DNA of 64,000 bases from Myxococcales bacterium (GCA_020633335.1 JACKDU010000003.1:620001-684000), one strand, 5' to 3'; positions 36,065 through 46,522 are shown, numbered from the stretch's first letter. A program made the numbers and translations. Notes: generated by a model from the letters alone, not told the origin.

Positions 36065-39000
36065 CTAGAAGGTGATGCCGACGTCGAAGACGAAGCGGCC
36101 GTTGCGATCGTCGGTCGCGTGGACGTTTCCGGGGGCGATCGCGTTGGGGATCAGGACCGCGTAGCCGAGCGCGGCCGTGACGATCTGGATGTTCCACTTG
36201 ATGAAGTTGACGCCGACCGAGCGCCGGAAGTCGCGGGAGAAGTCGACGCCGCTCCACTCCTTGGTCAGCACCCCGAAGTCGAAGAAGAGCGCGTGCTCGA
36301 GCTTGCCGCCGAGGAAGTCGCGGACCGAGATCACCTGGAGGGCGATCGTCGCCAGCGCCCGGATGTGGCCGCCCTGGGCGGTGTAGCTCAGGCGCTGGAC
36401 GCCGCTCCCCTGGTCGATCACCTCGACGTCGACGAGCATCGTCTGCGGCGCGATCCCGCGGATCCCGAGGTCGACGGTGCCGCCGCCGAAGTAGCGCCAG
36501 ACCTCGGGGATCGACGTGGTCTTGGCGCCGGGGAGGAAGGCGATCGGGAAGGCGTGGCCGTAGCGGAGCGCGTAGCGCAGGCTGAGGCGGTTGTCGGTGA
36601 GCGGCAGCGGGATGAAGTGCTGCCAGGCGGTCTCGGCCCTAAACCACCAGTCGAGGCCGCCGAGCCAGGGCGACGCGATCATCACGTCGGCGCTGGCGAT
36701 GAAGCCGTCCTCGGGGTTGAAGGGGTTGTCCTCGACGTTGGTGTAGACGACGCCGCTCTGGAGCGCGCCGGTGCGGTCGGAGACGATCGCGTCGCGGCGG
36801 TTGACGGTGACCCCGTCGGGCTCGCCGGTCGGCTTGACGACGTCCTTGGAGATGTTGCTCTTCTGGATCAGGTAGCCGACGTAGACGTTGATCTGCGGGG
36901 TGATCGGGTAGGTGAGGCCGACGTTGCCGAGGGCCGAGACGATCGCCCCGCGGGCCGGCGTCAGCCGCTGCTGGTACTGCCCGGAGATCTGGAGGGTGAG
37001 CGGCGAGCCGAGGACGCGCTGGCGGATCAGCGAGGCCTGGGCGCTCCGCTGGTAGCAGCGCTGGCTCAGGCAGTCGCCGATGAGCGGGAGGGCGACGTCG
37101 AAGGACGAGAGGTCGAAGCCGTAGTGGCCGCTGAGATCGAGATCCCAGGCGGTCCCGAAGAGGTTGGGGAAGGAGGGGCGGACGAAGAGGTAGAAGGGGT
37201 CGAGGGTCGCGAAGCCGAGGCCGTAGGTCAGGTTCATCGACACGTCCTTGGCCTCGCGGACGTCGACGACGTGGTGGACCGTGCACGACTCCTGGGGCGC
37301 GTCGAGATCGCAGCCGACCGGGTAGGGGGTCACCTCGATCGACGAGGCGACGCCGGTGCCGTCGATCCGCCCCTGCGAGTCGGCGACCCGGGCGGCGCTG
37401 TACTCGTCGCCCTTCTTGAACGAGAGCTCGCGGCGGAGCACCCAGGGGCGGGTCTTGAAGTTGCCGCGGAGGAGGGTGTCGCCGAAGGTCCCCTTGCGCC
37501 CCTCGTAGACCGAGATCTCGGCGCCGACCTCGACCGCCGAGCCCGCGCGGTAGGCCTCGCACATGCCGATCTCGGTGAGGCGGCGGGTCGACGAGACCAG
37601 GTGCTCGCGCTTGTCGGGGTCGCGGTAGATCCAGCGGATCTCGGCGTCGGCGAGCGGGAAGCCCGAGCCCTGGTAGTTGTCGATGATCTGCTGCTCGGCG
37701 TCGCGGTCGAGGCTCGCGCGCAGCGGGATCCCGCCGGGGCGCGGGTCGTTGTCGCGGCGCAGCGCCGAGCCGTTGAGCATCCGCCGGGCGCCCCACTTGC
37801 CCTCGCCGGTGAGCGGCAGGTTGGCGACGTCGCGGTCGCCGGGGATCGGCACCTCGAGGTAGCGGATCCGCTCGGGCGTCCGCGAGGTGAAGACGCGGGG
37901 CCCGGGGTCGACGGTGATCCGGACGTAGAGGCGGCCCCGCGAGGTCTCGCGGAGCGCGGCGAGGCCGGCGGGGTTGAGGTCGCGCTCGGCCCAGATCGGC
38001 GTCGGCGGGCGCTCGAGGATGCTCCCGAGATCGACGACCGCGTGCTCGCCCGGGTGGTTGAGGCCGTCGCGCCAGAAGGCGACCCGGACCTCGGCCTGGG
38101 CGCAGGGGTAGCCGCGCTCCTCGTAGGCGGTGATCAGCGCGCCGAGATCGTCGGCGATCGCCGCCTCCGAGAAGGAGCCGCCGCGGGTGGTCGTCCGCGC
38201 CTTGTTGAACTCGCGGCGGATCTCGCTGGCGATCGCCGGCGGCACGCCGACCCCGGGGATCAGGTCGACGTTGCGGATCGTCACCTTCGGCCCCTCGTCG
38301 ATCACGAAGAAGAGGCCGGCCGGCGCGGTCGCCCCGAACTCCTCGTAGCGGCCCTCGACGGTCGCCAGGAGGAAGCCCTTGCTCTGGAGGAAGGCGCGGA
38401 GGTTGGCGGCCTCGCGGGCGGCGCTCTGATCGCTCGGCGACTCCCGCCGGCGGAAGAGCGAGAGCTCGGAGAGGAGGCGCTTGTTGGTGAAGGAGTGGGC
38501 GCCGAGGAAGGAGGTGCGGACGCCGCGGCCGAGGTCGACCTGGACGTTGAGGGGGAGCTTGGGCTTCGGCGGGACCGCGGCCCGATCGAGGTCCTCGTAG
38601 CTGGTCGCCACCTGGACGTCGGGGTAGGGGAGCTCGAGCGCGCTCTGGGTCGAGCCCTGGCGGATGATCCCGGCCCCCGGCTCGGCGTAGCGCTGCTCGC
38701 TCCGCTCGACCGCGCTCTCGACGTGCTCGCGGGTGATCCGGGTCGGGAAGGGGGTCCCCTTGATCCGCGGGAGGAAGGTGCGGTGGAGCCAGCGGTAGTC
38801 CTGGGTCGGGACGTTGCCCTTGATGATCAGCTGCTTGCGGTCGACCCGGTAGGGCGGGCCCTTGTCGACGTAGATGTGGAGGTCGGCCTCGTCGCGCGCG
38901 CGGCCGCAGACCAGCGCGAGGCTGGCGTGCCCGCGGAGGTAGCCGCGGTCGAAGAGGAAGCGATCGAGGCGGGCGAGCTCGTCGGCCTCCCACTGCTTGC

Positions 39001-39963
39001 AGGCGAGGTCGTTCTCCTCGCAGATCGGCGGCGGCGAGGAGGCGCCGCGGAGGCGCTTCGGCTCGACGCAGCGGCCGTAGGCGAGGGCGCCGGGGCGGGC
39101 GGAGACGCTGAGCTCGCGGCGGATGTCCCGCTTGGAGAGGGGGATCGAGTTGTGGACCCGGACCCGGCGGATGCTCCGGCCGGGGGCCACCTGGACGATC
39201 ACCTCGCTGTCGGCGACCGGGAAGAACTCGGCGCGGTAGCCGAGCTGCTGGAGCTTCTGGGCGAGCCAGGTCGGCGAGAAGGTGCCGGGGCCGAGGCCGG
39301 CGATCTCGGCGAGGCGCTCGCCGCTGTCGCCGGGGAGGAAGGTGCCGTCGATCGACACCCGCTCGACGTTGGCGTAGAGGAGCCCGCGCTCGTCGGTGCC
39401 GAGCGAGGGGCGGGCGACGAGCTCGACCTTGAGGGAGCCGGTCGGCACCAGGGCGATCACGAAGCCCTCGACCGCCGCCTTCTCGAGGACGTAGCGGAGG
39501 AGCCCCTGGTCGGGCGGGATCCCCTCGGCGGCGCCGTCGATCGTCGTCGCGCAGGCGAGGCCGCGGATCGTCTTGCTCGAGTCGCGGCGGCCGACGCTGA
39601 AGCCGGCCTGGACGAGGAGGTCGAGCGCCTCGTCGAGGGGCGCGAGGGGATCGGTCGCGCCGTCGCCGAGGGCGCAGCGATCGGCGCTGCCGATCGTCGT
39701 CACCGCGCCGGCGACGTCGAGGTCACCCTCCTCGGGGGCGCGCGCCTGGGGATCGGTGCCCTCGTCGTCGACGCTGTGATCGGGGACGGCGACCTCGTCC
39801 GGCTCGCCAGCGTCGGGGTCGGCGGCCTCGGGGGCGGCGACCTCAGGGGGCGCGACCTCGGGGCGCCGGCCCCGGGCGCGGGCTCCTCAGGCGCCGGCGC
39901 GGCCGCCCTGGGCCGCGCGAGGCCGAGGGCGAGGCCGAGGACGAGCCCGGCCCGCACGATCAT
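36065..39963 (-). CDS. tamA: BamA/TamA (Omp85) family outer-membrane assembly protein; apparent frameshift near the 5' end
   Basis: The main frame (GTG 39703 to 36065, 1212 aa) has several POTRA-like repeats (about 1-700, for example KVTIRNVDLIPGVGVPP and RRVRVHNSIPLSKRDIRRELS), then an Omp85 barrel with the HYGFDLSSFDVALPL and ALRYGHAFPIAFLPGAKTTSIPEVWRYFGGGTVDLGIRG segments and a terminal strand ending in F. That frame has no signal peptide. A good one (MIVRAGLVLGLALG) lies upstream at ATG 39963 in another frame; one extra base in the G4 run at 39860-39863 joins them through an acidic linker. Directly follows tamB, so TamA is the likely role. Confidence 0.85.
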
Positions 39964-39988
39964 CCCGCCCGCCGCGCGGCGGGCTCGA

Positions 39989-42900
39989 TCAGCGGAGGCT
40001 GGGGAGCTGGTGGTCAATGCGGAGCTCGAGCGAACGTTGGCGCAGGGGGTCGAAGATGATGCGTTCGTTGTAGTAGGAGCGTTTGCTGTCGCGGAGCTCG
40101 ATCGTCGCGTTGTCGAGGATCTGGAAGCGGACCCGCCAGTTGTAGGAGTTGCGGAGGAGGAGGCCGGGGTAGCCGCGAGTGTAGCCGGCGCCGACGCTGA
40201 GGTTGCCCCACTCCGAGCGGAACCACGGCCGCGGGGTCTCGGCCTCGATCTCGATCCCGTACTGGCCGAGGCGGAGGCCCATGTCGGGGACGTAGGGCGC
40301 GATCCGCGGGGCGGACTCCTCGACGTAGCGGTCGAGCTTGAGCTCGGTGAGCGAGCCGACGAGGCCGATCGGCTTGCCCAGGAGGCCGCCGCCGCCGGTC
40401 CGCCGGACCCCGCTGGTGTCGGCCTGCTCCCGTGATCCCGCGCCGAGGACGAGGTAGTCGACGCACTCGCGGGTGGTCCGCGCCCGGGTCCGGGCCTCGC
40501 CCTGGACGATGCACTGCATGTTGATCGCGTCGAGGGTGCCGGAGAGGCGCACCGACATCTGCCGGGGCTGGCCGTCGATGTAGAGCGGCTCCTGGCGGGT
40601 GGCGAGGACGTCGACCGCGCTCTCGTCGAAGTCGGGGGCGAGGGTGACCTTCCCGTACTGGATGTCGAAGGCCGAGCCGAGGATCGTCAGGTCGAGGACG
40701 CCGGTGCCGACGTCGACCCGGCCGGCGAGATCGAGGTCGCTCACCGTCCCGCCGATCGTCAGCGCGACCTGGCCCTCCACCCCCTTCATCACGTTGTTGT
40801 CGACGCGGAAGGGGGCGGTCGTCCGGAGCCGGAGATCGAGCTGCATGTCGCGGACGATCTCGGGGGGCGGCGACTCCGGGGCGGTGCTCGGATCGGCGAA
40901 GGAGAGGACCTTCACGCCCTCCTGGGCGTCGCGGATCCAGCGCGAGCGCTCGATCAGGATCTCGCCGCGGAGGATCAGCGAGTCGCGGCCCTCGAGGACC
41001 ACGTCCTCGCTCGACACGGTGGCGAGGAGCTCGGGGCGCCCGGAGTTGTCGAACTGCTTGTAGCCGACCTCGTCGAGGGCGACGTGGATCCGCGAGTCAC
41101 GGATCTGATCGAAGTCGGGCGAGAGGACGATGTGGCCCCAGGCGGTCGCCCGCCCGCGATCACCGATTTTCGCCCAGAGCGCGGAGCTCGGCGCCGCGTT
41201 GGCGGCCGCGCCCTGGCGGCCGCCGAGGAAGGCGGCGTAGCCGTCGAGGGAGTCGGGGCAGGGATCCGCGATCGAGCAGCGGACCACCTCGGCGACCCCG
41301 CGGCTGAGCTCGATCGGCTGGATCTCCGGGAGCGTCAGGGTGCCGGTGAAGGGGCGGTCGCCGGGGGTGACGCTGAGGCGCATCATCTCGATCGCGAATT
41401 CCTCGGCGGTCTGGCCGGCGACGAAGAAGTTCTCGATCCGCAGGGCGCCGCCGGCCCGCGTGAAGACGTCGGGGAGGAGCTCGCCGATCAGCGCGCCGTC
41501 GATCGTCCCCTGGGCGGCGACCGCGAAGTTGCCGGCGCAGGGCCCCGCGAGGGTGTAGTAGGTCGTCTCGCCGCCGCCCTTGGTGTAGTCGCCGAAGTCG
41601 ATCTGCTGGCCGCTGATCTTGATCGAGCCGGCGGGGAAGACGTGATCGCCGGCGATCTTGACCAGGAGGCTCGGGACCGTGATCGCCCAGGTAGTGTCGC
41701 CGATCGCCACGCTCACCTGCATCTCGGTCGCCGGCACGTCGACCGAGCCCTCGACGACCGGGTCGTTGATGTGGCCGCGGACCCCGAGGTTGACGCCGAC
41801 CTTGCCCCTGAGATCGCGGACCCCCATCGGCTTGAGGAAGGGCGTCAGCGCCGAGAGGGCGACGTCGCCGCGGAGCTGGGCGTAGCCGCCGCCCGGCGAG
41901 CGCGCGCGGGCGGCCGCGCGGGCGCTCGACGAGCGGCACTCGCCGGCGTCCTCGACCGCGGCCTCCGAGAGATCGACGGTGCCGGTGAGGGTGAGATCCT
42001 GGCCCTCCTTGTTGCCGCCGCTGCGGAGGGTCCAGGGGGCGCCGAGGCGGATCTCGGTGCCGTCGAGGGTGGCGGCGAGCTGGCTCTTCGAGCAGAGGGA
42101 GGTCGGGTCGTCGCAGGGATCCGCCGGCTTGCCGCCGCGCTCGCGGATCCAGAGGCGATCGAGCTCCATGTCGACCCGCAGGTCGAGCCCGAGGTCGTGG
42201 GCGTCGGCGCCGACGCTGCCGCGGCAGTTCTCGATCAGCGCGACCTGGGGATCGCAGACGCGGGCGCGCACGCGGAGGCCCTCGAGCTGGCCGGCGACCG
42301 TGTCGCGGAGCCCGTCCTCGCTGCCGTGGAGGAGGTTGGAGACCGGCAGGTGGCCGAAGTCGGCGGTGATCTCGGCGGCGAAGGGCGCGTCGCCCTTGCG
42401 CGGCTTGGTCCCGAAGGCGACCAGCCCGCGCATCGTCCAGTCGAGCTTGTCGGCGGGATCGGCCGCGGCCTTGCGGCGGGTGAAGGCGCCGCCGAGGCGG
42501 ACCTCGCGGCGCTCGCCGAGGCCGCCGCCGGCCGCGAGATCCTCGGTCGAGAGCTCGAGGGTGCCGCGCCCGAGCGGGATCCCCGAGGCGCTCATCGCCG
42601 TCAGCGCGACCTTCCCCGAGAGCGCCGGCCGGCTCAGCGGGCCCGAGATGTCGATGCTGGTCCCCGGGCTCACCTGGCCGCCGACCGGGAACTCGGCGAG
42701 CCCGCCGGCCTCGGCGAAGAGCGAGAGCGGCAGGCCCCAGGCGCTGAGGTGGAGATCGAGGGTGGTGTCGTCGTCGAAGCCGACGCTGCCGCGGCCGCCG
42801 AGCTCGCCCGCGGCGATCGTCACCTCGGGGGCGATGTGCGGGCTCACCTTGCGGTGGTAGGGGAGGCGGATCGTCGAGATGGTGACGCGCTCGGTGTCGA

Positions 42901-45727
42901 TGTCGAACTTGGTCTCGGCGTCGCGGAAGGTCGCCTCGCCCATCTCGAGGGTCGGCACGTAGAGCGCGCCGCGGGCCTGGAACTTCGAGATCGGCACCGC
43001 CTTGCCGGCCGCGTCGCCGACCTCGAGCTGGAGGTCCGCGGCGCCGCGGAGGAGGCCGTCGCTCACCCGCGCGATCTCGAGGCCGCTGAGATCGGCGGAG
43101 AGGCGGAGGCGCGGATCGCTGGTCGCCTCGCCGTTCTCGAAGAGCGCGAGGTCGACGGAGAGGCGGCCGCGGCCGCCGAGGAGCGCGATGTTCGGGCTCC
43201 GCACCTTGAGCTCGCCGCGCTCCATCCAGAGGCTCGCGCGGTCGATCCCGGTGACCGCGACGTCGCCCTTGCCGACCCCCGAGACCGTGAGCGCGCCGCC
43301 GCTGCCGTTGGGGGCGCCGAGCGGGCCCGAGAGGGTGAGGCGGGAGTCGAGGCGGTCGAAGTAGGGGTCGAGGCCGAACTCGCCGAGGAAGGCGGCGCCG
43401 TCGCTGACCCGGAGGGCGACGTCGGTCGGTCGCAGCGACTTGATCGCCCCGTCGGTGCCGCCGTCGATCTCGACCCGGCCGCCGTTGACCGCGATCGAGG
43501 CCGCGTCGATCGCGATCCCCTCCTCGCTGTCGTAGGTGATCCCGCCGTCGGCCTTGATCGTCCGCGGGAGCCCGTCGATCGCCGGCCCGGCGTCGCGGGT
43601 GAGGGTGAGGTCATCGAGGTCGGCGGCCGCGTGGGTCACCTCCATCGCTTCGCCCGAGAAGTCGACGACCAGCTTCGGCACCCCGAGGTGCCCCCGGAGC
43701 GCGCCGCCGAGGAGCGGGCGCCCGCCCCCCGCCGGCCGCTCCTGGAGGAGCCCGGGATCGACGCCGCGGAGCTCGAGGTCGGCGGTGATCAGGAAGGCCG
43801 GATCATCGCCCTCGGGGAGGAGCACGCGGGTCGGGATCGCGTGCTCCCGCAGGCTCATCGGCCCGTCGAGGAAGATCGCGTCAAAACGGCCGAATTCGGC
43901 CATCCAGCGCTCTTCGCCGGGGTCGAAGCGATCCTCCCAGGTCTCCGGGATCGGGTCGCGGGTGAGGGCGACGCTGACGTCGGCGTCGTCGATCACCCAC
44001 TCGGGGTGCTCCTCGTCGGGGTGGATCCTCAGCCCCTCGGCCGCGAGGTTGAGGGTCGGATCGCTGATCGGCCCGCGGATCGAGAGGAGCGCCGGCACCC
44101 CGTCGGCGTCGACCATCGACGCCGGGAGCTCGTGGGCGGCGACGATGATCCCAGCCATCGGCCCGACGTCGTCGAAGGCGAGGGCCATGTCGACCCGCGG
44201 ATCGTCGGCCATGAAGTCGACCATCACGCCGTCGATCGCCACCGGCGAGCCGCCGATCTTCCCCTCGGCGTGGAGCTCGAGATCGCCGAAGGGGACCTCG
44301 TCGTCCCCCGAGCGGATGCTGGTGAGCTTGAGATCGCGGAGCGGGAGGTGATAGCCGTCGCTGCCGAGCGAGAGGAGATCGAGGAGCCCTTCGTCGACCT
44401 CGCCGTCGATCTGGAAGGCGAGCGGCAGGCGCTCGCGCGGCGGCTCCTTCGGGTGCTCGCCGAAGAATTGGAGGACGAGGTGGGCCTGGCGCAGGTGCAT
44501 CACGTCCTGCCAGCGCCCCGAGGTCCGGAGATCGATGTCGAGGGTGAGATCGTCGGCGACGAAGTCGTCGACCTTGAACGAGATCCCGCGGGTGTCGGGC
44601 GGCGCCGGCTCGTCGTCGGGCGGCTGGAAGGCGCCGGTGAGCGAGAGCCGCCACTCGGTGTCGCCCGCGCGGTTCTCGAGCGCGTATTGCCGGACCCAGA
44701 GCTGGACGGGGCCGGGGGCGCGGACCCTGGTGAAGTGGAGGAACCACGGGATCTCGAAGACCGGCGGGACCCCGAGGCGGTTCCAGGGGATGATCTCGTG
44801 GAGGACGAGCTCGGCGTCGATCTCGTCGGCGTAGGCGGTCACCCGCCGCTGCGGCAGGTCGAAGTACTTGTGCCCCTCGTAGATCCGGAAGCCGCGGACC
44901 TTCACCGGGGTCGGCGTGCCGGTGATCAGATCGATGATCAGGCGCGGCTGCCAGTGGACGCTCCCGAACTCGAGGTCGCCGTCGATGAAGGGCGAGATCA
45001 CGGTGCCGAGGAAGCGGCCGAGGGTCTCGTCGTTGAAGAACTTCCAGGCGCCGAGGTAGGCGAGGTTGAAGATCAGCAGGATCGTCAGCCAGAAGTAGAG
45101 CGGCAGCTTGACGAAGAGGAGGTTGGCGATCGGGTGGCGCCGCTTGGTCGGCAGCGGCGCGCGGGCGAAGCGGAGGTACTGGGGGTGGAGCGCCGGCAGG
45201 GCCGCCGGGTTGGCGAGCGCCTCGTTGATGAGGCCCCTGCGGAGCTGCTCGAGGCCGCGGGCGAGGCGCGCGGGCCCGGGGCCGAGGCCGGTGACCGAGG
45301 CCGAGGCGACCACCTCGTTGGCCTCGCCGTGGATATGCGCCTGGACCTCGGGGCGGGCGTCCTCGTCGACCCGCGCGAGCGCCCGCTCGACGAGCCCGGG
45401 GATCGGCGTGGTCAGGAGCGCCGGGCGGGCGCTCGGGTAGCCGTGGGTCAGGCGCTGGCTGCGATCGACGACGTCGCGGCGGAGGCCGTCACGGATCGCC
45501 CGCCGAAAGCGGCGGAGGAGCCGGCGGCGTGATCCCTGGAGGCGGCCGACCGTGCGCTCGCGCCAGACCTCCTGGTAGGCCGCGAGGAGGATCGCCAGGT
45601 TGGTGCCGTTCGGGTAGAGGTGGCGGTAGCGCAGCGAGTCGGTGAGGCGATCGAGGTGGTCGCGACCGTCGGCCAGGAGATCGGCCTCGGCTTGCCACGA
45701 CTCGCCGTCCTGAGGGAGATTCGCCAC
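39989..45727 (-). CDS. tamB: TamB-like translocation and assembly module protein
   Basis: 1912 aa. TamB-type proteins bridge the inner membrane and outer membrane and aid lipid or barrel-protein transport. Visible: one membrane helix at about 203-228, a very long beta-rich repeat region, and the conserved C-terminal DUF490 domain (DATRQEP-like VLATRQEPLYIDGQPRQM, the ECVDYLVLGAG segment, and a last barrel-like GNLSVGAGYTRGYPG). Unlike typical TamB, about 200 residues precede the membrane helix. GTG start, 13 bases after TAGTGT. The stop is 25 bp before the TamA start. Confidence 0.9.
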   Translation of the reverse strand: MANLPQDGESWQAEADLLADGRDHLDRLTDSLRYRHLYPNGTNLAILLAAYQEVWRERTVGRLQGSRRRLLRRFRRAIRDGLRRDVVDRSQRLTHGYPSARPALLTTPIPGLVERALARVDEDARPEVQAHIHGEANEVVASASVTGLGPGPARLARGLEQLRRGLINEALANPAALPALHPQYLRFARAPLPTKRRHPIANLLFVKLPLYFWLTILLIFNLAYLGAWKFFNDETLGRFLGTVISPFIDGDLEFGSVHWQPRLIIDLITGTPTPVKVRGFRIYEGHKYFDLPQRRVTAYADEIDAELVLHEIIPWNRLGVPPVFEIPWFLHFTRVRAPGPVQLWVRQYALENRAGDTEWRLSLTGAFQPPDDEPAPPDTRGISFKVDDFVADDLTLDIDLRTSGRWQDVMHLRQAHLVLQFFGEHPKEPPRERLPLAFQIDGEVDEGLLDLLSLGSDGYHLPLRDLKLTSIRSGDDEVPFGDLELHAEGKIGGSPVAIDGVMVDFMADDPRVDMALAFDDVGPMAGIIVAAHELPASMVDADGVPALLSIRGPISDPTLNLAAEGLRIHPDEEHPEWVIDDADVSVALTRDPIPETWEDRFDPGEERWMAEFGRFDAIFLDGPMSLREHAIPTRVLLPEGDDPAFLITADLELRGVDPGLLQERPAGGGRPLLGGALRGHLGVPKLVVDFSGEAMEVTHAAADLDDLTLTRDAGPAIDGLPRTIKADGGITYDSEEGIAIDAASIAVNGGRVEIDGGTDGAIKSLRPTDVALRVSDGAAFLGEFGLDPYFDRLDSRLTLSGPLGAPNGSGGALTVSGVGKGDVAVTGIDRASLWMERGELKVRSPNIALLGGRGRLSVDLALFENGEATSDPRLRLSADLSGLEIARVSDGLLRGAADLQLEVGDAAGKAVPISKFQARGALYVPTLEMGEATFRDAETKFDIDTERVTISTIRLPYHRKVSPHIAPEVTIAAGELGGRGSVGFDDDTTLDLHLSAWGLPLSLFAEAGGLAEFPVGGQVSPGTSIDISGPLSRPALSGKVALTAMSASGIPLGRGTLELSTEDLAAGGGLGERREVRLGGAFTRRKAAADPADKLDWTMRGLVAFGTKPRKGDAPFAAEITADFGHLPVSNLLHGSEDGLRDTVAGQLEGLRVRARVCDPQVALIENCRGSVGADAHDLGLDLRVDMELDRLWIRERGGKPADPCDDPTSLCSKSQLAATLDGTEIRLGAPWTLRSGGNKEGQDLTLTGTVDLSEAAVEDAGECRSSSARAAARARSPGGGYAQLRGDVALSALTPFLKPMGVRDLRGKVGVNLGVRGHINDPVVEGSVDVPATEMQVSVAIGDTTWAITVPSLLVKIAGDHVFPAGSIKISGQQIDFGDYTKGGGETTYYTLAGPCAGNFAVAAQGTIDGALIGELLPDVFTRAGGALRIENFFVAGQTAEEFAIEMMRLSVTPGDRPFTGTLTLPEIQPIELSRGVAEVVRCSIADPCPDSLDGYAAFLGGRQGAAANAAPSSALWAKIGDRGRATAWGHIVLSPDFDQIRDSRIHVALDEVGYKQFDNSGRPELLATVSSEDVVLEGRDSLILRGEILIERSRWIRDAQEGVKVLSFADPSTAPESPPPEIVRDMQLDLRLRTTAPFRVDNNVMKGVEGQVALTIGGTVSDLDLAGRVDVGTGVLDLTILGSAFDIQYGKVTLAPDFDESAVDVLATRQEPLYIDGQPRQMSVRLSGTLDAINMQCIVQGEARTRARTTRECVDYLVLGAGSREQADTSGVRRTGGGGLLGKPIGLVGSLTELKLDRYVEESAPRIAPYVPDMGLRLGQYGIEIEAETPRPWFRSEWGNLSVGAGYTRGYPGLLLRNSYNWRVRFQILDNATIELRDSKRSYYNERIIFDPLRQRSLELRIDHQLPSLR

Positions 45728-45771
45728 GGATCCGGGGGCTACACTAGCATTCGCGGGGTCTCCGCGGCGAT

Positions 45772-46155
45772 TTAGCGGGTGTCGCGCGGCTCCGCCGGGG
45801 TGTTGGGGCCGGCCCCTGGGCTCCCCTCCGGGGGCGGCGCGGGCTCACCCCAGGACGGGTGCCAGACGACGAGGGTCGCCGCGGGGTCCGCGACCTGGGC
45901 CTGGCAGGCGAGGCGCCAGCCGCCGACGAGGTCGAGGCCGCGGGCGCGGCGCTCGATCGGCGGGGGCGGGCTGAGGGCGGCCGCGCCGGCGATGACCTGG
46001 ACGGCGCAGCTCCTGCAGATCCCCTCGCCGCGACAGGACTGACCGAGGGGGAGGCCGGCGCGGTTGATCGCCTCCAGGAGGGGCTCGCCGGCGGCGGCCT
46101 CGATCCGGCGCTCGCCGCGGGCGCCAAGGCGGGCGAGGAGGCGGATCTCGGCCAC
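45772..46155 (-). CDS. 2Fe-2S ferredoxin
   Basis: 127 aa. A plant-type (beta-grasp) ferredoxin with the cluster ligands C-x4-C-x2-C in SCRGEGICRSC and the fourth Cys in LACQAQV, about 30 residues later as expected. After the domain comes a Pro-rich tail of about 30 residues. It carries electrons in the cytoplasm; the partner is unknown. The GTG start is 6 bases after TGC-TACAAC, so the mRNA may be leaderless. It stands alone between tamB and tRNA-fMet. Confidence 0.85.
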   Translation of the reverse strand: MAEIRLLARLGARGERRIEAAAGEPLLEAINRAGLPLGQSCRGEGICRSCAVQVIAGAAALSPPPPIERRARGLDLVGGWRLACQAQVADPAATLVVWHPSWGEPAPPPEGSPGAGPNTPAEPRDTR

Positions 46156-46161
46156 GCGATG

Positions 46162-46170
46162 GTTGTAGCA
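46162..46170 (-). promoter_or_regulatory. Extended -10 element of the ferredoxin gene
   Basis: Minus-strand TGC-TACAAC ends 6 bases before the GTG start. It overlaps no other feature and stands just after the tRNA terminator. Confidence 0.4.
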
Positions 46171-46184
46171 GGATCCAGGGCCCC

Positions 46185-46223
46185 AAAAGGCGACGGACGG
46201 GACCCGTTTGGGTCCCGTCCGTC
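46185..46223 (-). terminator. Intrinsic terminator of tRNA-fMet
   Basis: A perfect 14-bp stem (46192-46205 with 46210-46223) and a 4-base loop, followed on the minus strand by GCC and four T. It starts 6 bases after the tRNA 3' end. Confidence 0.85.
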
Positions 46224-46228
46224 TTGAG

Positions 46229-46302
46229 TAGCGGGGACAGGATTTGAACCTGCGGCCTCCGGGTTATGAGCCCGGCGAGCTACCTGACTGCTCCACCCCG
46301 CA
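46229..46302 (-). tRNA. Initiator tRNA-fMet (CAT)
   Basis: The minus strand gives TGCGGGG/CCCCGCT acceptor arms with an unpaired T1-T72 (initiators lack the 1-72 pair), D-stem GAGC/GCTC, an anticodon stem with three G-C pairs next to the loop (CCGGG CTCATAA CCCGG), T-loop TTCAAAT and discriminator A. These are the initiator identity marks. CCA is not encoded. The anticodon is at 46266-46268. Confidence 0.95.
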
Positions 46303-46316
46303 GCGAAGTGGCGAGG

Positions 46317-46345
46317 TATTTACGGCGGCCGCCGGCGGCTGTCAA
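46317..46345 (-). promoter_or_regulatory. Strong sigma70-type promoter of tRNA-fMet
   Basis: Minus-strand TTGACA (46340-46345), 17-base GC spacer and TAAATA (46317-46322), 14 bases before the tRNA. It is the best housekeeping promoter in the window. Confidence 0.88.
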
Positions 46346-46385
46346 GCAAAAGAAACGGGGGTGCTTCGAATGTGGCTGGCACCCC
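46346..46385 (-). terminator. Intrinsic terminator of the minus-strand DHH-YkgJ group
   Basis: On the minus strand GGGGTGC (46379-46385), a 14-base loop and GCACCCC (46358-46364) form a stem, followed by CGTTTCTTTTG. A second copy of GCACCCC at 46391-46397, part of the direct repeat GGCACCCCACCA x2 at 46378-46401, could pair instead. The T-tract abuts the -35 box of the fMet promoter. Confidence 0.65.
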
Positions 46386-46522
46386 ACCAGGCACCCCACC
46401 AGCGAGCTTCGGAGGAGGGAGCGAGGGGAGGGAGAGCGGGGCCTGCCGCGCCCCGACCTGTCGATGACCGATCGTGGGATCGCCGCGTCGACGTCGACCT
46501 CGGGTCCTCGAGTTCGGGCTTC

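Noticed and set aside
36119..40435. 1438-codon open frame on the plus strand opposite the BamA-family gene
   Set aside because: Same reason; low-complexity composition and no recognisable fold, while the minus strand holds a good Omp85 protein.
41084..45532. 1482-codon open frame on the plus strand opposite tamB
   Set aside because: It is the mirror of tamB in a GC-rich genome: Asp/Glu/Arg/Gly/Val-rich with no domain, no ribosome site, and tamB itself has clear family features.
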